Source of the DNA: Clostridia bacterium
Lineage (GTDB): Bacteria; Bacillota; Clostridia; Christensenellales; UBA1242
Assembly (NCBI GenBank): GCA_900768425.1
Contig: CAAGCR010000008.1
Location: 1 to 12,232, forward strand
Length of the DNA: 12,232 nt
Direction: 5' to 3'
Below are positions 5,963 to 12,178 of the stretch, one piece after another (positions within the stretch are counted from its first letter, which is position 1; the number at the start of each line of letters is the position of its first letter). The translations under genes and the position numbers were made by a program. The notes beneath the pieces are model-generated. The model saw only the letters and a program-made list of their open reading frames with translations, had not been told where the DNA came from and did not search any database.

Positions 5963-6886
5963 ATGAAAATAAATGACTTAGAACTAGGAAAAATATTTTT
6001 AGCACCAATGGCGGGAGTAACCGATGTTGGTTTTAGACACGTCTGCAAATTGGCAGGAGCAGATTTAACCTTCACCGAAATGGTTAGTGCAAAAGCATTG
6101 TCATACGATAGTGCAAAAACAAAAGAGTTACTTTATACAAGTGAAATAGAAAAACCAATAGCAGTGCAAATATTTGGTCACGAGCCAGATGTAATGGCAA
6201 ATGTATGCAAAATGCAAGAACTATCTAAGTTTGATTTAATAGACATCAACTTTGGTTGCCCTGCACCAAAAATAGTAAATAATGGAGATGGTTCAGCAAT
6301 ATTAAAAGATTTGAAACTTTTAGAACAAATTGTGTTATCTTGCGCAAAAGCGACAAACAAACCAATATCGTGTAAATTTAGAAAAGGCTATTTCGCGGAT
6401 GATAATGTGGCGGTTGAAGTGGCAAAAATATGTGAAGAAAGCGGTGCAAAAATGATAACTCTTCATGGTCGCACTCGCTCACAAATGTACTCTGGCGAAG
6501 TTGACTTAGAAACCATAGCAAAAGTGAAAGCTAACGCAAAAATTCCGGTAGTCGGCAATGGTGATATTATAGACAAAGCAAGTTATAACAAAATGCTATC
6601 AACTGGTGTAGATGCCGTAATGATAGGTAGGGGAGCATTAGGCAACCCTAATATTTTTGCTATTCTTAAAGGCTTGCCACCAATAGATAAATACACATTA
6701 TTAATTGAACAAATTAACACACTTAAAAAATATTATTCAGACAAATACATCTCAACCACAATGCGTAAACACCTACTATGGTATGTAGCGGGTGAACCCA
6801 ACGCTACAACCTATAAAAGAGATCTAGCAACAATAACCAACATAGACCAAGGCATAGAAATAGTAAAACAAATTTTAAAGAAATAG
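5963..6886 (+). CDS. dusB: tRNA-dihydrouridine synthase DusB
   Basis: FMN-dependent enzyme that reduces specific uridines in the tRNA D-loop region to dihydrouridine in the cytoplasm. From the chosen start (307 residues) the TIM-barrel signatures are in order: FLAPMAGVTD near residues 12-21; VQIFGHEP at 68-75; DINFGCPAPKI with catalytic cysteine C99 (matching the position of the E. coli DusB cysteine); CKFRKGY at 137-143; the HGRTR box near 168; GNGDI near 198; and MIGRGALGNP in the flavin phosphate site. The C-terminal helical domain is present, so the gene is intact. Starts at 5954 and 5957 would add MMR. The 5963 ATG gives the usual family N-terminus (MKINDLELG) and fits the TATAAT box, which overlaps the two earlier ATGs. 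Ends at a terminator shared with the convergent gene. Confidence 0.93.
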   Translation: MKINDLELGKIFLAPMAGVTDVGFRHVCKLAGADLTFTEMVSAKALSYDSAKTKELLYTSEIEKPIAVQIFGHEPDVMANVCKMQELSKFDLIDINFGCPAPKIVNNGDGSAILKDLKLLEQIVLSCAKATNKPISCKFRKGYFADDNVAVEVAKICEESGAKMITLHGRTRSQMYSGEVDLETIAKVKANAKIPVVGNGDIIDKASYNKMLSTGVDAVMIGRGALGNPNIFAILKGLPPIDKYTLLIEQINTLKKYYSDKYISTTMRKHLLWYVAGEPNATTYKRDLATITNIDQGIEIVKQILKK

Positions 6887-6930
6887 AATGTTTAATAATA
6901 TTCATTGAAAATATTTACAAAAGAAAAAAA

Positions 6931-6970
6931 CAAGACAAAATAGTAAAAAATAGATTTTGTCTTGTTTTTT
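6931..6970. terminator. Bidirectional terminator between dusB and the GT28 gene
   Basis: CAAGACAAAAT (6931-6941) pairs perfectly with ATTTTGTCTTG (6954-6964). Six T residues follow, and an A run precedes it on the other side, so it can end both convergent transcripts. Confidence 0.87.
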
Positions 6971-7018
6971 AGAATGCAAAGTTTTATTTGAAAAAACTGT
7001 ATTTAATTATAAATAAAA

Positions 7019-8185
7019 CTATTTGTTTTCATTCAAAACTGCAGCGGCTAGAATATCGGCTATTTCATCTGCGCCATTTTTAGTTTTGTCTAGTTGTTTT
7101 GTGTTTTCTCTAAATTCATCTAAAAGACTTGGATTTTTAATGTATTCTTCAATTTGTTTTCTTGCCTTGACTTTGTTTGGTTGGTATGTGCCAACTTTAA
7201 AGTATTCGGTGAATAGTTTAGATGACTTTTTTTCAATTTCGCCAGAGTAGAAGTTTGTCATAATAGGAGTTCCCATAAATACGCAATCGGTAATAGCATT
7301 AGGTCCGGCCTTAGTAACAAACAAATCACTTGCTTTGTAATATTCTTCAATATTTTTCAAGAAAGGTAAAGCAAAAAAAGTGATGTTTGGTTTAATGTTT
7401 TTAAGTTCTGAGAATCTTTTATATACCTTTTCATTTTTGCCACAAACAGCCAAAATTGTAACAGGTAAGTCAGTTTTTAAAAGTTCATCGGTATAACTTT
7501 CCATTTTTGCAGCGGCATAAGCACCATCGGCAAGAATAACGGTAAATTTATCTTGTGGCAGACCTAATTTTTCCCTATAAAACTCTTTAGTTCCATTTGC
7601 ATCAACAATTTGTTTACGAGTCATAAAGTTTACGGTTTTTACAACTTCAGGTTTAAATTTTTTCTTTTCAATGGCTTCTTTTTCGGCGAATTTGTTATTT
7701 ACAATAAAAATATCACCGCGTCTATCCCACCAGCCATGAACATTATGGTCTGGGTCGTAAGCAACAACCAAAGAGTTAATTAAACCTTTCTTTTTTGCAC
7801 AACAAGCAATGTGATAAGGCACAAAATATGTAGAAACAATCATATCGGCTTTCATATCAACAAATTTTTTAATAAGTTTCTTTTTAACTTTTCTAAAAAC
7901 GGTGTTGTAAACAAAATTTAAAGAAGCTTTTTCGCCAAATACTTTCATTGCGACAAGTTGACTAGCCAAATGCAAGCGGTTGTTGTTTGCTCTATAAACT
8001 TCTTTAATAGAAAATTTTTCATATTTTATTAAAGTTTTGTCATTAGAATCTCTAAAAATGTAATCTCTAACAACATCAATTTTGTCTGAATATTTACGTT
8101 CAAGACTTTCAGCAATGGACTCAGCAGTAACAATATGTCCTTGTCCAGCCTCACAGTAAGTAATAACTATTTTTTTCTTATCCAT
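7019..8185 (-). CDS. GT28-family glycosyltransferase, MGDG/diglucosyl-diacylglycerol synthase-like
   Basis: A 388-residue enzyme with the two-domain layout of the monogalactosyl-diacylglycerol synthase / processive diacylglycerol glucosyltransferase (UgtP-like) group. The N-terminal acceptor domain carries the glycine-rich GQGH loop (14-17), the position of the GEGH/GxGH motif in this family, and a conserved VAYDPDHNVHGWWDR stretch (141-155) like the V.D...H..W motif. The C-terminal donor domain carries CGKNEKVYKRF (248-258) and TKAGPNAITDCVFMGTP (291-307), the nucleotide-sugar-binding signature. The ancestral glutamate of TKAGPxTxxEAL appears replaced by D300. The expected role is a peripheral membrane enzyme making glycosyl-diacylglycerol for membrane lipid or lipoteichoic-acid anchors; the sugar donor cannot be assigned. 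GGGGAG precedes the ATG at a good distance. Convergent with dusB, divergent from sepF. Confidence 0.87.
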   Translation of the reverse strand: MDKKKIVITYCEAGQGHIVTAESIAESLERKYSDKIDVVRDYIFRDSNDKTLIKYEKFSIKEVYRANNNRLHLASQLVAMKVFGEKASLNFVYNTVFRKVKKKLIKKFVDMKADMIVSTYFVPYHIACCAKKKGLINSLVVAYDPDHNVHGWWDRRGDIFIVNNKFAEKEAIEKKKFKPEVVKTVNFMTRKQIVDANGTKEFYREKLGLPQDKFTVILADGAYAAAKMESYTDELLKTDLPVTILAVCGKNEKVYKRFSELKNIKPNITFFALPFLKNIEEYYKASDLFVTKAGPNAITDCVFMGTPIMTNFYSGEIEKKSSKLFTEYFKVGTYQPNKVKARKQIEEYIKNPSLLDEFRENTKQLDKTKNGADEIADILAAAVLNENK

Positions 8186-8213
8186 ATAATCTCCCCAAAT
8201 TTAAGGTAAAAAC

Positions 8214-8242
8214 ATATTAACACATTTTAAATATTTAGTAAA
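8214..8242 (-). promoter_or_regulatory. Candidate promoter of the GT28 gene
   Basis: On the minus strand, TTTACT (8237-8242), a 17-bp spacer and TAATAT (8214-8219) would start transcripts near 8207, about 21 bases before the ATG. Both boxes have two mismatches to consensus, so this is plausible rather than firm. Confidence 0.4.
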
Positions 8243-8299
8243 GCATAATACCAAAATCAAAAAATATAATAGACAGTAAAAAACGAATTAAATATTTAT

Positions 8300-8328
8300 T
8301 TGACATAAAACGATATATATTTTATACT
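8300..8328 (+). promoter_or_regulatory. Promoter of the sepF-lspA-rluD operon
   Basis: Consensus TTGACA (8300-8305), a 17-bp spacer and TATACT (8323-8328). Expected start is near 8335, giving a leader of about 57 nt. The sepF ribosome-binding site AGGTG is at 8382-8386. No hairpin or riboswitch-like structure is seen in the leader. Confidence 0.82.
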
Positions 8329-8391
8329 TTTATAGTAATACTAATTAAAAGCAGATTAGTCTTGCTTACATAATTAAATTTAGGTGATAAT

Positions 8392-8823
8392 ATGGGTTTT
8401 TTTAATAAAATATTAAAAGGTTTAGGCTTTGAAGAAGATGAAGAAAAGCCGGAAAAAGTTAAACCAGTAAAAACAAAAGAGAAAAAAGAAAAGTTAAAAC
8501 CAGACTTTGCTAGTTTTGACCTTAATAAGGATAACATAGACTTAACCGAAAAAGTGGAAGAAAAAAAGGAAGAAGAAGTGATAAAGGAAGGAAAACCAGT
8601 CACTGTATCAACTTCTACATCACTAGATATAATAAAAGTAACAAATCAGGTTGAAGTTCAAAAAGTTGTAGACAAATTAAAAAACGGAGAACAGGTTATC
8701 GTAAATATGTCTGGTCTTTCATCAAATGACTTAACCCGCTCGTTAGACTTTTTAACCGGGGCAGTTTATGCACTAAACAGGTCAATGCAAAAAGTTGATG
8801 AAGCAATATTTATTATATCGTAA
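8392..8823 (+). CDS. sepF: Cell division protein SepF
   Basis: A 143-residue Z-ring accessory protein that tethers FtsZ to the membrane and shapes the septum in Gram-positive bacteria. The N-terminus MGFFNKILKGLGF is the amphipathic membrane-targeting helix. Residues about 14-70 are an acidic/basic low-complexity linker rich in E and K. The C-terminal domain (about 71-143) has the SepF core: a VNQVEVQKVVDKL-like segment, LKNGEQVIVNMSGL (96-109), and RSLDFLTGAVYALNRSMQKV (116-135), ending at IFIIS. The length is typical for the family, though the usual short tail after the last strand is missing. Start supported by AGGTGATAAT. First gene of an operon; lspA follows after 11 bases. Confidence 0.94.
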   Translation: MGFFNKILKGLGFEEDEEKPEKVKPVKTKEKKEKLKPDFASFDLNKDNIDLTEKVEEKKEEEVIKEGKPVTVSTSTSLDIIKVTNQVEVQKVVDKLKNGEQVIVNMSGLSSNDLTRSLDFLTGAVYALNRSMQKVDEAIFIIS

Positions 8824-8834
8824 AAGGTGAGTTT

Positions 8835-9626
8835 ATGTTCAAAAAAATAGGTAATTTTTTCAGTAAAGTAAGAAAATGTTTTGCAGACTTTTTCTTTAAA
8901 AATCGCTATGGCACGGTTATGCTTTTAGTAGGTGGCATAGTTGCTTTTTGGGACTTAATTTTAAAATTTTTGCTAGATGGCAAAAATTTCCCAGCCCTAA
9001 AAGGAATCTTTAATATTTATTCAACTCATAACACAGGTGGTGCTTGGAGTATTTTTTCAAATAACACAGTATTATTAGTTATACTAACAATAGTATTTTT
9101 ATTTATTATTGTTTTGCTTAATTATTCTTTTAAAAAGAAAGATTATTTTTACGCAATATCAATGGGGCTTTTGCTAGGCGGGGCAATTTGCAATTTGTAT
9201 GATAGAATAAGATTTGGCTATGTTAGAGATTTTATTAACTTAGAATTTATTAATTTTCCAGTGTTTAATATTGCCGATATTGCAATAACAATAGGTGTAA
9301 TTTTAATTGCAGTTTATTTCCTATTTATTAGTCCTAAATACGATGAAAAACAAGACACAATAGCCGATGAAAGTGCTTTAAAATTCATTGATAATTATCA
9401 TATTATTAAAGAAAATAATAAAGTAGATGAAGATACAAAAAACAATCAAATAGCCGAAGAAAATACTTTAAAAATTGTTGATAATTATAATACAATAAAT
9501 AAAAAAACTGAAAATAAACAAAATAATACAAAAAAAATTAAAAATAATTCTAAAAATACTAAAAACAAATCAAAAAATAATTCAAATAAATCAGTTAAAA
9601 ATGTAAAGGCAAAAAATGCAAAATAA
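8835..9626 (+). CDS. lspA: Lipoprotein signal peptidase (signal peptidase II) with long C-terminal tail
   Basis: Membrane aspartyl protease that removes signal peptides from lipidated prolipoproteins. The core (about 27-168) has four hydrophobic helices and the family motifs: WD near residue 40, HNTGGAWS (66-73, the N.GaafS box), GGAICNLYDRIRFGYVRDF (115-133) with catalytic D132, and FNIADIAI (144-151) with catalytic D148. Two features exceed the usual ~150-170 residues. One is a 26-residue amphipathic N-terminus (MFKKIGNFFSKVRKCF...). The other is a ~95-residue hydrophilic tail (169-263) with two copies of a 30-residue IADESALKFIDNY-type repeat, then a lysine/asparagine-rich low-complexity end. 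AAGGTGAGTTT precedes the ATG. The last 11 bases overlap rluD. Intact and expected to be active. Confidence 0.93.
   Translation: MFKKIGNFFSKVRKCFADFFFKNRYGTVMLLVGGIVAFWDLILKFLLDGKNFPALKGIFNIYSTHNTGGAWSIFSNNTVLLVILTIVFLFIIVLLNYSFKKKDYFYAISMGLLLGGAICNLYDRIRFGYVRDFINLEFINFPVFNIADIAITIGVILIAVYFLFISPKYDEKQDTIADESALKFIDNYHIIKENNKVDEDTKNNQIAEENTLKIVDNYNTINKKTENKQNNTKKIKNNSKNTKNKSKNNSNKSVKNVKAKNAK
9360..9539 (+). repeat. 30-codon tandem repeat in the LspA tail
   Basis: Two adjacent units of 90 bp encode IADESALKFIDNYHIIKE... (from residue 176) and IAEENTLKIVDNYNTINK... (from residue 206). The first half of each unit is well conserved in protein and DNA; the second half has drifted toward K/N. This looks like one in-frame duplication. 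Confidence 0.75.
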
Positions 9627-10536
9627 TTTTGTAGTAAATTCAGAAGATGCAGGACTAAGATTAGATGCATATGTGCTAAAATTAATGCCAAACTTAACCC
9701 GTTCTCATATTAAAAATTTGATAGAACAAGCCCTTATCACCATAGATAATAAATCAAAAAAATCTGGCGAAAAAGTAAAGGCAGGGCAAACGGTTTGCGT
9801 TAATTTACCAGAGCCTAAAAGTTTAAATGTTGAACCGGAGAATATCCCTATTGATATTGTATATGAAGATGATGACCTTGCAGTTATCAATAAACCAAAA
9901 GGTTTGGTTGTGCATCCGGCAAACGGCAATGATAATGGAACTTTGGTAAATGCACTATTATATCACTTGAAAAATTTGAGCGGAATTAATGGTGTTGTTC
10001 GCCCGGGCATTGTGCATAGATTGGATAAAGATACATCTGGGCTTTTAATTGTAGCAAAAAACGATAAAGCACATGTTAATTTAGCAAAACAAATAGAAAA
10101 TAAAACGTGTCATCGCTTTTATGTTGCTCTTTGCAAAGGCAACTTTAAAGATGATGAAGGAATAATAAAAACAGGTTATGGCAGAAGTTTAAAAGACCGC
10201 AAACAAATGGCAGTCTTTCCACTAAACACCGGCAAAATTGCCGAAACACATTACAAAGTGCTAGAAAGATTTGGCAACTATACTTTGGTTGAATTTAATT
10301 TAAAAACCGGAAGAACTCATCAAATAAGAGTACATTGTAAATATATTAACCACCCAATAGTTGGTGATGAAGTGTATGGCGTAAAAGATAGCACTTTTAA
10401 AACTAACGGACAAATGTTGCACGCATATAAAATATCTTTTGTCCAACCAACAACCGGTCAACAAATAACAAAAGAAATACCATATTCAGAAGAAATAACA
10501 AAAGCATTAAATAAGTTAAGAAATAATGCTTTATAA
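9616..10536 (+). CDS. rluD: 23S rRNA pseudouridine synthase, RluD family
   Basis: A 306-residue RluA/RluD-family enzyme that isomerises uridines to pseudouridine in large-subunit rRNA. An N-terminal S4 RNA-binding domain (about 12-65, LRLDAYVLK...TRSHIKNLIEQALI) is followed by the catalytic domain: VINKPKGLVVHP (90-101), GIVHRLDKDTSGLLIVAKN (131-149) with catalytic aspartate D137, and the KTGRTHQIRVH motif (230-240). Length and domain order match full-length RluD/YlyB. The ATG lies inside the 3' end of lspA, an 11-base overlap with an AAGG sequence upstream, implying translational coupling. The lspA-rluD order is the classic Bacillota arrangement (as in B. subtilis lspA-ylyB). The exact uridines modified are inferred from family only. 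Confidence 0.93.
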   Translation: MQNNFVVNSEDAGLRLDAYVLKLMPNLTRSHIKNLIEQALITIDNKSKKSGEKVKAGQTVCVNLPEPKSLNVEPENIPIDIVYEDDDLAVINKPKGLVVHPANGNDNGTLVNALLYHLKNLSGINGVVRPGIVHRLDKDTSGLLIVAKNDKAHVNLAKQIENKTCHRFYVALCKGNFKDDEGIIKTGYGRSLKDRKQMAVFPLNTGKIAETHYKVLERFGNYTLVEFNLKTGRTHQIRVHCKYINHPIVGDEVYGVKDSTFKTNGQMLHAYKISFVQPTTGQQITKEIPYSEEITKALNKLRNNAL

Positions 10537-10603
10537 TAAGACAATTTTAAAATGTTCTTTTAATAAGTTTTAATATAATAGTTTCAGTACACACCAAACC
10601 TAT

Positions 10604-10680
10604 GGGCATTAAAATTTTGCAGGCAAAATTTTTGTGAATTTGCTTGGCAAATTCACGCTTGCAAATAGCAAGCAATGCCC
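10604..10680. repeat. Cloverleaf palindromic element (four-way inverted repeat)
   Basis: An outer stem GGGCATT (10604-10610) / AATGCCC (10674-10680) encloses three perfect hairpins packed end to end: AAAATTTTGC-AG-GCAAAATTTT (10611-10632), GTGAATTTGC-TTG-GCAAATTCAC (10634-10656) and GCTTGC-AAATA-GCAAGC (10657-10673). Only one base (T10633) is unpaired at the junction. It sits 67 bases after rluD in a gene-free gap. It is not a tRNA: the loops are 2, 3 and 5 bases with no D-loop, anticodon or T-loop signatures. Most likely a REP/MITE-like dispersed palindromic element, or a structured transcript end. Confidence 0.85.
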
Positions 10681-10745
10681 AAGCCCAATACAAAAACTTT
10701 GGTAATCAACAAAATTAATATCATAAAAATATGTATTTAATTATG

Positions 10746-10773
10746 TTGGCATAAACGCTATTCAAAATATAAT
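10746..10773 (+). promoter_or_regulatory. Promoter of the GNAT gene
   Basis: TTGGCA (10746-10751), a 16-bp spacer and a perfect TATAAT (10768-10773). Expected start is near 10780, about 59 nt ahead of the proposed ATT start at 10839. The remainder of 10681-10838 is AT-rich with nothing else recognisable. Confidence 0.55.
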
Positions 10774-10838
10774 TATAAAAATAATATATAAATATAGAAA
10801 ATTTTTATATATAACATCTTAAATAAAAGAAGGAAAAA

Positions 10839-11327
10839 ATTAAAATAAGTATCCCATCAAAAAAGAGTTTTATTCAAAGAACCGAATTTAATTTAAAGGT
10901 GTTTTATTACACAGCCGATAATTATTACGAGATTAAAGCATATAACAATAAAAACGAAGAAGTGGCAAGAGTAAACTTTAAAACCAACTATGACCCTCGC
11001 GAAATTTGGTTAAACAAAATCTCGACCGATGAAAAATATCAAAACAAAGGTTACGCAACCGCACTAATAAAAGCATTAGAATATGTTGCCTATAAACTTC
11101 GCTTTGACCAAATAGAAGGAAAGTACTACCCAGAAAACTCCTACGCAAAACCATTTTACGATAAATACGAATACATAATTTATAAAGATGGCTACGAAAC
11201 ATACATAACAAAATCACTCGACCCAGACGACATAAAACAAACCATAGAACCCTACATAACCAACTACGAAATCATCACCCAAGAAACCGACAACCAAACC
11301 ACAACCACAATCAACTTGCAGAAATAA
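10839..11327 (+). CDS. GNAT-family N-acetyltransferase, probable non-AUG start
   Basis: Cytoplasmic acetyl-CoA-dependent acetyltransferase of unknown substrate. The core motif A is clear: WLNKISTDEKYQNKGYATAL, where QNKGYA is the Q/R-x-x-G-x-G/A acetyl-CoA pyrophosphate loop. The usual late GNAT elements follow (ENSYAKPFYDKYEY, where FYDKYEY matches the FYEKxGF strand). A hydrophilic T/N/Q-rich tail ends the protein. The first ATG/GTG/TTG-type start in frame is GTG at 10899, but AAAGG abuts it with no spacing. The frame stays open upstream to a TAA at 10824-10826. It reads IKISIPSKKSFIQRTEFNLK directly after a good AAGAAGGA site, so translation probably begins at ATT 10839 (162 residues) or ATA 10845. 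Coordinates here use 10839; the conservative CDS is 10899-11327 (142 residues). Confidence 0.75.
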   Translation: MKISIPSKKSFIQRTEFNLKVFYYTADNYYEIKAYNNKNEEVARVNFKTNYDPREIWLNKISTDEKYQNKGYATALIKALEYVAYKLRFDQIEGKYYPENSYAKPFYDKYEYIIYKDGYETYITKSLDPDDIKQTIEPYITNYEIITQETDNQTTTTINLQK

Positions 11328-11388
11328 AGAATATTATTCATAATGAATACTGATGAGTGATAAATTATTGTTAAATATATACAAGTTT

Positions 11389-11404
11389 AAGTTAGTACTA
11401 ACTT
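11389..11404. repeat. 16-bp perfect palindrome
   Basis: AAGTTAGTACTAACTT is fully self-complementary with no spacer, lying between the GNAT gene and the broken DUF285 gene. Uninterrupted palindromes of this kind are more like protein-binding sites than terminators. The rest of 11328-11426 shows nothing else supportable. Confidence 0.5.
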
Positions 11405-11426
11405 TTGCATCAGCACTAAACTTTAA

Positions 11427-11959
11427 GCAACCACAAACCTTCTTACCAGCTTAAATTTATCTAGTTTTAACACAAGCAATGTGACAGATATGGCTGATAT
11501 GTTTGCTTCTTGCACAGGCTTAACCAGTCTAGATTTAACCAACTTTGATACAAGCAATGAGAAATATATGAAACAAATGTTCGATAATTGCAGTAGTTAA
11601 AAAATACTAAATATTTCCAACTTTAATACAAGTAATGTATATGAGATGAATGTATATGAGATGTTTGATATGTTTAATAAATGTGTTCCATAACGATTTT
11701 AGATTTGTCAAGTTTTGACACTAGAAGGGTTTATGATATGTGTTATATGTTTAAGGGTTGCGAGTCCTTAACAACAATTTATGTCGAAACAAATTGGATT
11801 ACTGCAAATGCAACAAAATCAATATACATGTTTTTGGATTGCGAATTACTAGTCGGTGGTGCTGGCACAACATACGACTCTACTAAAACCGACAAAACTT
11901 ATGCTCGCATTGATGGTGGAGAATCTGCTCCGGGGTATTTTACATTAAAAACTTTTTAA
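11427..11959 (+). pseudogene. BspA/DUF285-type surface protein, degraded C-terminal part
   Basis: The region encodes DUF285 (BspA-like leucine-rich) repeats of the form LTSLNLSSFNTSNVTDMADM, LTSLDLTNFDTSNEKYM, KILNISNFNTSNVYEM and ITILDLSSFDTRRVYDM. It ends with the family's typical terminal sequence: GGAGTTYDSTKTDKTYARID, then GGESAPGYFTLKTF. The frame is broken. A TAA at 11598-11600 stands where TTA (Leu) is expected in SSLKILN. A 15-bp tandem duplication (AATGTATATGAGATG twice) lies at about 11635-11664. A frameshift near 11686 moves the last repeat to a different frame, leaving a 92-codon open end from 11681. No start, signal peptide or RBS is found; an in-frame TAA precedes 11427. In intact relatives these are secreted or lipid-anchored surface proteins. 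Here it is a decaying fragment. Confidence 0.88.
11635..11664 (+). repeat. 15-bp direct tandem duplication in the DUF285 pseudogene
   Basis: AATGTATATGAGATG occurs twice in immediate succession. It adds five codons (NVYEM) to one repeat in frame, a typical slippage event in a gene no longer under selection. Confidence 0.85.
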
Positions 11960-11968
11960 AATAATCAA

Positions 11969-12001
11969 AATAAAGTCTATTGATGTAGGCTTTATTTTTT
12001 T
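11969..12001 (+). terminator. Intrinsic terminator after the DUF285 pseudogene
   Basis: AATAAAGTCTA (11969-11979) pairs with TAGGCTTTATT (11986-11996), with one G-T pair and a 6-base loop. A T run follows to 12001. It lies 10 bases past the pseudogene stop. Confidence 0.88.
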
Positions 12002-12046
12002 AGTAGAAATTACACATATTTGCACAAGTTGGTTGAAATATATCTT

Positions 12047-12098
12047 AATTAACCTAAAAATAAAGTGGTGGTTAATTTTAGGGGCAAAACTGCTCCCT
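12047..12098. repeat. Two adjacent inverted repeats upstream of the yqeY-like gene
   Basis: AATTAACC (12047-12054) pairs with GGTTAATT (12070-12077). Immediately after it, AGGGGCA (12080-12086) pairs with TGCTCCCT (12091-12098) with one bulged T, followed by TATTTTAT. They lie between the terminator and the promoter of the next gene. They could be a terminator remnant or a small structured transcript; no function can be assigned. Confidence 0.4.
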
Positions 12099-12127
12099 AT
12101 TTTATAGTAGTCTGCACTCTATTTCTC

Positions 12128-12172
12128 TTGCGTTTTTTTTGCAAAGGTGGTATTATTTTAAGTATAAAGGAG
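12128..12172 (+). promoter_or_regulatory. Promoter and RBS of the yqeY-like gene
   Basis: TTGCGT (12128-12133), a 17-bp spacer containing an eight-T tract, and TATTAT (12151-12156). AAGGAG (12167-12172) follows, 6 bases before the ATG at 12179. Confidence 0.65.
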
Positions 12173-12178
12173 AAGTAT

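Noticed and set aside
9485..9691. Leu/Phe-rich minus-strand frame opposite the LspA tail
   Set aside because: It is the mirror of the A-rich K/N coding sequence of lspA; its hydrophobicity is a by-product of the T-rich complement.
10541..10566. Terminator directly after rluD (AAGACAATTTT / AAAATGTTCTT)
   Set aside because: The stem has a two-base internal mismatch, no real loop and no proper T run. It may contribute weakly, but I would not annotate it.
10604..10680. tRNA gene
   Set aside because: It has cloverleaf shape and near-tRNA length, but the loops are 2, 3 and 5 bases. There is no 7-base anticodon loop, no GGTTCGAAT-like T-loop, no D-loop GG and no CCA-compatible discriminator pattern.
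11681..11959. A standalone 92-residue gene starting at ATG 11681
   Set aside because: The ATG falls inside a DUF285 repeat whose earlier repeats lie in another frame just upstream. There is no ribosome-binding site, so it is the out-of-frame end of a pseudogene.
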